Source: Flammeovirgaceae bacterium UBA5867
GTDB taxonomy: Bacteria > Bacteroidota > Bacteroidia > Cytophagales > Cyclobacteriaceae
Length of the DNA stretch: 6,622 bases
Direction: 5' to 3'
NCBI GenBank assembly: GCA_002432545.1
Contig: DJFR01000234.1
Coordinates: forward strand, 9,046-15,667
The notes under the pieces: generated by a model
What the model saw: the letters and a program-made list of their open reading frames with translations, nothing else
Told to the model about the DNA's origin: nothing
Databases searched by the model: none
Position numbers and translations under genes: made by a program
Shown: positions 6,186-6,622 of the stretch, piece after piece
Position numbering within the stretch: position 1 is the stretch's first letter
Layout of the letters: each line of letters begins with the position of its first letter

Positions 6186-6622
6186 ATGCCGGAGAAAAGT
6201 AGTGTTTTTGATATGATCGGTCCTGTTATGATAGGTCCTTCAAGCTCTCATACAGCGGGTGTTGTAAGAATTGCGCGGGCTGCATACAAGTTGCTGGGCG
6301 GAAGACCGGATGAAGCTGAGATAACATTTTATAATTCGTTTGCCCGTACATACGAAGGGCACGGAAGTGATCGCGCTATCATTGCGGGCCTGCTCGACTT
6401 TAAGACAGACGACAAGCGTATAAAAGAAGCGCTGGATATAGCACGTACCGAAGGACTTCAATATCGGTTCAAGTCGGTAGGCAACGCTTCAACCTTGCAT
6501 CCGAATACCATTCGTCTGAATCTGAAACGTGGTAATGATATACTCGAGGTAGTAGGGGAGAGTCGCGGTGGCGGACTGATAAACATCAGCGAAGTAAATG
6601 GTTTCAAGGCCGACTTCGGAGC
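6186..6622 (+). CDS. sdaAB: L-serine ammonia-lyase (iron-sulphur dependent), beta subunit, N-terminal part
   Basis: The frame opens at ATG 6186 and continues for 145 codons to the right edge, so the C-terminus (normally including an ACT-type region) is missing. The family-defining motif IGPSSSHTAG lies at about residues 16-25. Further SDH_beta features are the NSFARTYEGHGSDRA stretch (about 50-64), the HPNT segment near 105-108, and GESRGGGLINISEVNGF near 124-140. The enzyme deaminates L-serine to pyruvate and ammonia in the cytoplasm. In the two-subunit type, the alpha subunit carries the cysteines for the [4Fe-4S] cluster. Whether this is a two-subunit enzyme or a fused single chain cannot be seen here; the alpha gene or domain would be to the right. 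No clear Shine-Dalgarno precedes the start, and the second in-frame ATG (6213) would leave too little before the IGPSSSHTAG motif. It stands apart from its envelope-related neighbours and is insulated by the terminator upstream. Confidence 0.93.
   Translation, partial: MPEKSSVFDMIGPVMIGPSSSHTAGVVRIARAAYKLLGGRPDEAEITFYNSFARTYEGHGSDRAIIAGLLDFKTDDKRIKEALDIARTEGLQYRFKSVGNASTLHPNTIRLNLKRGNDILEVVGESRGGGLINISEVNGFKADFG

Noticed and set aside
1..6622. Mobile element, CRISPR array, tRNA, riboswitch or phage defence system
   Set aside because: No transposase or recombinase gene, no regularly spaced repeats, no cloverleaf-like segment and no long structured leader was found. All genes share a similar base and codon style, and all intergenic gaps are under 170 bp.

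Overview
The window looks like an ordinary chromosomal stretch of a Bacteroidota bacterium, probably of the Cytophagales/Cytophagia side. The reasons are the protein families (a DUF4159 exported protein, a c-type cytochrome lipoprotein of the CGSCH/FPDP type, and a very long ABCG-like transporter with a TerB-like N-terminus), the lack of strong Shine-Dalgarno sequences, and several TAnnTTTG-type promoter boxes. Base composition is moderate and even, and nothing points to a phage, transposon, CRISPR array, tRNA or rRNA. The genus cannot be named from sequence alone.

Layout. On the minus strand, a two-gene unit reads leftward: an exported DUF4159 protein (558-1235), then after a 12-bp gap a haem-binding lipoprotein that runs off the left edge (1-545). 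A 102-bp divergent region (1236-1337) separates it from a plus-strand hypothetical lipoprotein with a four-cysteine, internally repetitive body (1338-2216). That gene is closed by a strong rho-independent terminator (2238-2276). Next is a 1029-residue single-chain ABC transporter (2346-5435) with NBD before TMD, a helical N-terminal extension and a very long loop before the last membrane helix. After a 126-bp dyad-rich spacer comes a small histidine-rich lipoprotein (5562-6023), ended by a second strong terminator (6045-6077). The beginning of an L-serine ammonia-lyase beta subunit gene (6186 to the right edge) closes the window.

How the genes fit together. Four of the six proteins have export signals or are membrane-bound (cytochrome lipoprotein, DUF4159 protein, two further lipoproteins), and the ABC protein is an inner-membrane transporter, so most of the window concerns the cell envelope. 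The DUF4159/cytochrome pair is very probably co-transcribed. The two terminators isolate the ABC transporter plus His-rich lipoprotein as one block, and these two may share a transcript, although a promoter-like box lies between them. The serine lyase appears independent. No previously undescribed multi-gene system is evident. The most interesting points are the multi-domain build of the ABC protein, the His-rich lipoprotein beside it, the repeated cysteine-containing unit of the 1338-2216 lipoprotein, and the stacked dyads in the 5436-5561 spacer.
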